Shown here: positions 61,801 to 64,000 of the stretch, piece by piece
How the letters are laid out: every line of letters begins with the position of its first letter
How positions within the stretch are numbered: position 1 is the stretch's first letter
Source: Cellulosimicrobium funkei
GTDB lineage: Bacteria; Actinomycetota; Actinomycetes; Actinomycetales; Cellulomonadaceae
Reading direction: 5' to 3'
Length of the DNA stretch: 64,000 nucleotides
NCBI RefSeq assembly: GCF_004519295.1
Contig: NZ_SOZH01000009.1
Coordinates: forward strand, 62,001-126,000
Translations under genes and position numbers: made by a program
The notes under the pieces: generated by a model
What the model saw: the letters and a program-made list of their open reading frames with translations, nothing else
What the model was told of the DNA's origin: nothing
Databases searched by the model: none

Positions 61801-62943
61801 CTCGCCGAGCTCCTGCCGACGGTCGCGCTGCTCGCCGACGGCTCGCGACGCGACCCGTTCGTCACCTCGTTCCTCGCCGAGCACGGCTACGCGGGCGTCC
61901 TGCGCCCGTCGCCGCTGCCGCGCGCGGAGGTCCTCGTCCAGCTCGACGTCGTCGACGGCGCCGGGATGCCCGACACGGCGTCCGGCGCGGTCGAGAGCAC
62001 GCAGGCCGAGGTCGACCGCGTCGTCGAGGTCGCGATCGAGCACGCGCTCACCCGGCCGGACGAGTCCCTCGCGATCGTCACCGTCACGCCCCTGCACGCC
62101 GACCGCATCCGCGACGCGCTCCTCGTCGAGGTCCGGCAGAACCCGGCGCTCGCCGGGTTCTTCTCCGGCGCCCGCGCGGAACCGGTCGTCGTCGCGGACG
62201 TCTCCGGCGTCGCCGGGCTCGTGCGCGACACGATCGTGCTGTCCGTCGGCTTCGGGAAGACGCCGCACGGCCGCGTGCTGCACCGGTTCGGCATCCTCAA
62301 CACCCCGGGCGCCGAGGCCATGCTGCTCGACGCCGTCGGGGCGACGCGCCGGCGTCTCCACGTCGTCTCGTGCTTCACGGCGGGCGACCTCGACCCCGAG
62401 CGCCTGCGCGGCGCGGGCGCCCGGCTGCTCGCCGAGGTGCTCGACCTGGCCGAGCAGCGCAGCGGCGCCGCCGACCAGGTCACGCTGGGCAACGGCGTCG
62501 ACCTCGGCGGCAGCCCCGACCGGCTCGTCCTGGACCTCGCCGAGCGGCTCTGGCGCGCGGGGCTCGTCGTCGAGACCGACTACGGCATCGGCGACGGCGA
62601 CCGCATCCCGCTCGTCGTCGGCCACCCGGACCTGCCCGGCGAGCTCCTCGTCGCCGTGCTCACCGACGACGCGGCCTACGTCGCCGAGCGCAGCGTCCGC
62701 GTGCGCGACCGGCAGGTCGCCGAGCGGCTCGAGCGGATCGGCTGGACGGTCGCGCAGGTCTGGTCCGCCGCCGCGTTCCTCGACCCCGCCAAGGAGGCCG
62801 AGCGCATCCGGCGGGTCGTGCAGGCCGTGCGCGACGCGCGGCTCCCGGAGACGGGCGGCGTCGCGCAGACGGGCGGGGGCGACCGGATCGTCGTCGTGCC
62901 GGTGATCGACGACGACGAGCAGCACGGCGACGAGGACCTGTAG
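58867..62943 (+). CDS. Large helicase-like protein with degenerate NTPase motifs and Vsr-like end
   Basis: A 1358-residue protein resembling SF1 helicase/DUF4011-type fusions. The segment at the Walker A position reads FVDAPTGSDVAGTL (about 397-410) and lacks the GK[ST] lysine; the Walker B position reads LVVLDAIEHTP (about 938-948) rather than DEA/DExx. The long insert (about 440-900) is helical. The C-terminus (about 1218-1330, RLVLDLAERLWRAGLVVETD to VAQVWSAAAF) has an MTES_1575/Vsr-like nuclease fold, also without a clear ExD. A pseudoenzyme is inferred. The GTG start is leaderless-type (TAGCGT, 6 nt). Confidence 0.72.
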   Translation: MNAAARTSSAARSVADPARLPSTPPGGTDRPDAEAADVTSSRPVLVPEPTTSDLVEEAVARWRAGLVELAGGSSLADVSLLGDAVVDLTAAHPSGIAQLFAGRPTRLSNLFREGGSLPAARRRARAVVVRAAEHAQRYGVAPTYLAIGVATWTQSPTAPLAEDDVAALARVAGRAPTVVPADGDASGPADVEPTVTAPDAEDAPLAHPGDRSDGVAGLDEELAPRTVRAPVLLRPLTVTPRGDGETDYELTLEPTAEINPLLARTLRAHGALLDPVTLARSTFTGAGFDPGDATRRIVALGQAVLDDFDLTHRVLVGTFVHPGQVLVDDLDELAPALERHEVVAALAGDERSAAALRADLPAPRVGDADPVLERGAGDLDPSQRHVVDVLASGSHLFVDAPTGSDVAGTLAAVVAEAAASGRHVLYVPGHRRAADALLARLDALGLGGLALDVAPEPTWRETASHRLLAAMATEPEPVEDDDLVRTRDALLGARARLAGYIEALHLVRDPWGVSAYDALQALARLTAERPAPDTRVRLTTEVVLAVGPQRERVAAELREAAMLGAFTARATSTPWYGAALTTPQEAHDALVRVERLRAHTLPQLRAQVEQVAERTGLTTATTLRQWGDQLTMLGGMRGTLDVFQPLIFERTAQDMVEATATKQWREQHGIEMGWFARRRLRRQARDMVRPGVRVPDLHAALVEVQAQRAVWQEQCPRGGWPVLPEGLSAIEDTHEAVRIDAEELEPVLAGTPAGGGLLDTPLDALAARLDALAEDAAALDALPARTAIQHRLTDLGLGELLTDLAARRVEPDEVGPELELAWWSSVFEQILAQDQALAGQDGAGLDALARRFRELDRAHVASLAAPVRAAVRDHLGTAMREHRDEAEALFTELLEGRLVSLRETAEQHPAVLRRLRPVLVATPTLVPHLVPATRTVDLVVLDAIEHTPVELVLSALARGRQVVAVGDPRAASTDTVRELAELLPTVALLADGSRRDPFVTSFLAEHGYAGVLRPSPLPRAEVLVQLDVVDGAGMPDTASGAVESTQAEVDRVVEVAIEHALTRPDESLAIVTVTPLHADRIRDALLVEVRQNPALAGFFSGARAEPVVVADVSGVAGLVRDTIVLSVGFGKTPHGRVLHRFGILNTPGAEAMLLDAVGATRRRLHVVSCFTAGDLDPERLRGAGARLLAEVLDLAEQRSGAADQVTLGNGVDLGGSPDRLVLDLAERLWRAGLVVETDYGIGDGDRIPLVVGHPDLPGELLVAVLTDDAAYVAERSVRVRDRQVAERLERIGWTVAQVWSAAAFLDPAKEAERIRRVVQAVRDARLPETGGVAQTGGGDRIVVVPVIDDDEQHGDEDL

Positions 62944-62967
62944 CCCGCCGGTGGGACCATGGGACGC

Positions 62968-63270
62968 GTGAGCACGACCGCCGACCCGAGCCCCGACCCG
63001 CGGCACCTGCCCGACGACGCGCGCGACCGTCCCGAGCCAGAGCCAGAGCCAGAGCCCGAGCCCGAGCCGGAGCCCGAGACCGACACCGGGCGCCGTCGGC
63101 GTCCCCGGCGGGCCGTGCGGCGGGGGACCGAGAGCACGGTGGTGCCCGGCACGAGCGCCGACGAGCGGGCCGAGGGCTGGGGCGACGAGTCAGCCCCCCG
63201 CCGCGGCGCGCCGGGCGAGAACGACGACCGCCTGCTGGGCGACGTGCCGCCCCACTACGGGCGCCACTGA
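62968..63270 (+). CDS. Small protein with Pro-Glu repeat
   Basis: A 100-residue protein of unknown function, mostly disordered: an Asp/Pro-rich start, a (PE)8-type repeat (about 24-40), a basic RRRRPRRAVRR patch, and an acidic end finishing DVPPHYGRH. The GTG at 62968 lies 7 nt after GACCAT; an ATG at 62959 adds three residues. It begins 24 bp after the helicase-like gene and may share its transcript. Confidence 0.55.
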   Translation: MSTTADPSPDPRHLPDDARDRPEPEPEPEPEPEPEPETDTGRRRRPRRAVRRGTESTVVPGTSADERAEGWGDESAPRRGAPGENDDRLLGDVPPHYGRH

Positions 63271-63299
63271 CGGCTCGCCGGGCGACCGGCTGAGCGGCG

Positions 63300-63803
63300 T
63301 CAGAGGTGCTGCGGGGGCGTCGGCCCGCCGGGCGTCGGCCCTCCGGGCGCGGTCCCGCCGGGCGCCGTGCCGGGGCCGCTGCCGGCCTGGGCGGCGAGGA
63401 GGTCGCGGATCTCCTGGAGCACGCGCACGTCCTCGGCCGGTGCCTCGGGCTCGGGCTCCTCGTCCTTCTTGCGTCGCTCCGCGAGCTTGTTCATCGGCAG
63501 GACGATGACGAAGTAGAGGGCGACGGCGATGATGAGGAACTGGAGGATCGCGTTGAGGACTCCGCCGACGGAGATGACGGAGGGCGGGATGTCCTTCGCC
63601 TCGTTCCCCGCGCGCAGCGTGATGTCCCACAGGCCGGTGAGGTCGGGCTTGCCGAAGATCGCCCCGATGAGGGGGTTGATGAAGTCCTCGACGATCGCCG
63701 TGACGACCCCGGAGAACGCGGCCCCGATGACGACGCCGACCGCCAGGTCGATCGCGTTGCCGCGGAGCACGAACTCCTTGAACCCTTGGAACACGCCCTT
63801 CAT
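63300..63803 (-). CDS. mscL: Large-conductance mechanosensitive channel
   Basis: A 167-residue pressure-relief channel. The amphipathic start MKGVFQGFKEFVLRGNAIDL, TM1 (about 15-45, VGVVIGAAFSGVVTAIVEDF) and TM2 (about 78-100) match MscL; the KKDEE cytoplasmic helix follows. The last 35 residues are a Gly/Pro-rich extension. GGAGAGGGAAG lies upstream of the ATG. The small Pro-Glu-repeat gene is convergent. Confidence 0.96.
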   Translation of the reverse strand: MKGVFQGFKEFVLRGNAIDLAVGVVIGAAFSGVVTAIVEDFINPLIGAIFGKPDLTGLWDITLRAGNEAKDIPPSVISVGGVLNAILQFLIIAVALYFVIVLPMNKLAERRKKDEEPEPEAPAEDVRVLQEIRDLLAAQAGSGPGTAPGGTAPGGPTPGGPTPPQHL

Positions 63804-63933
63804 GTGCTGCTTCCCTCTCCTGTCGACGGGCACGCGTGGCGGCGGCGCCACCACACGTGCACGCGCGATCCTGCCAACGGGCGCGGCGACCGGCAACGGC
63901 TTCGCCCGGCGGGTCGGCGGTCTCGTGGTGCCG

Positions 63934-64000
63934 TCACGGGACCAGGACGGCCGTGACCGGGGCGTGGCCGGCCCGCGCCGCCAGCCGGACGGCCTCCTCG
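63934..64000 (-). CDS. 3' end of a further gene (perhaps SAF-domain protein), cut by the window
   Basis: An open minus-strand frame enters from beyond 64000 and stops at 63934-63936, giving a tail ending AARAGHAPVTAVLVP. In actinobacteria a SAF-domain (CpaB-like) gene often lies upstream of mscL and ends in similar sequence, so that is the tentative identity. The 22 codons visible are too few to be sure. Confidence 0.45.
   Translation of the reverse strand, partial: EEAVRLAARAGHAPVTAVLVP

Noticed and set aside
58891-63006. A 1371-codon open frame on the minus strand opposite the helicase-like gene, and similar long antisense frames (for example 3360-6095 and 26696-29896).
   Set aside because: They are composition artefacts of very GC-rich coding DNA: Arg/Gly/Pro/Ala-rich translations with no family resemblance, lying exactly opposite genes with clear domains.

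Overview
The window is chromosomal DNA of a very GC-rich actinobacterium, most likely a Micrococcales member of the Cellulomonadaceae/Promicromonosporaceae group (Cellulosimicrobium-like). That placement is inferred from gene content: an IdeR-type regulator with all DtxR metal ligands, a stand-alone groEL under CIRCE control, a c-di-AMP riboswitch before an NlpC/P60 gene, an ERCC3/XPB helicase with its upstream partner, a DUF3027 plus sacsin-like pair, a WXG100 protein, and many GTG starts without a Shine-Dalgarno sequence. I see no prophage, no insertion sequence with a transposase, no CRISPR array and no rRNA. There is one tRNA gene.

Layout. 1-9.9 kb: a GDSL hydrolase, uracil-DNA glycosylase, a DUF3263 regulator-like protein, a LytR_C membrane protein, a cold-shock protein, a phytoene-desaturase-like FAD enzyme, a secreted GH15-like protein, groEL with two CIRCE sites, a WXG100 protein and an HD-domain protein. 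9.9-18.2 kb: an OmpR-type two-component system, a winged-helix protein, a NYN-domain protein, a class I glutamine amidotransferase and a TPM-domain/PspA membrane-stress pair. 18.2-22.7 kb: a 95-bp tandem repeat array that runs into the 3' end of the XPB helicase gene, then XPB and its partner. 22.7-25.8 kb: an AbiEi/DUF559-like gene bracketed by inverted palindromic repeats, and a TetR/oxidoreductase divergon. 25.9-30.8 kb: a cold-shock-domain protein, DUF3027 and a sacsin-like ATPase, tightly packed. 31-33.5 kb: an exopolysaccharide priming glycosyltransferase with a structured leader and a truncated nucleotide-sugar-dehydrogenase-like protein. 33.6-40.6 kb: a purine permease, manA, a MarR/MFS operon, serC and ideR.

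40.6-49.8 kb: a riboswitch-controlled NlpC/P60 endopeptidase, a universal stress protein, a DrrAB-type ABC exporter, an arginine-catabolism cluster (ddaH-rocD plus another aminotransferase) and a PadR regulator behind an AT-rich nested palindrome. 49.9-54.5 kb: SRPBCC and EcsC proteins, OsmC, thyA-folA and a nucleoside hydrolase. 54.5-56.1 kb: tRNA-Arg(CCT), beside which lie an intact antitoxin with a perfect 18-bp operator, a broken RelE-like toxin and an arr-type rifampin ADP-ribosyltransferase gene; this is the most accessory-looking stretch. 56.3-64 kb: a PAS-ANTAR protein, a Pro/Thr-rich membrane protein, a 1358-residue helicase-like protein with degenerate NTPase motifs, a small Pro-Glu-repeat protein, mscL and the tail of a further gene.

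Most of the window is ordinary core genome. The less explained parts are the 95-bp array, the bracketed AbiEi/DUF559 gene, the CSD-DUF3027-sacsin unit, the degenerate helicase-like protein, the palindrome-rich leaders and the broken toxin-antitoxin locus beside the tRNA. None amounts to a proven new system. At least ten start codons sit 6-7 nt behind a TANNNT hexamer, which points to widespread leaderless transcription and guided several start choices.
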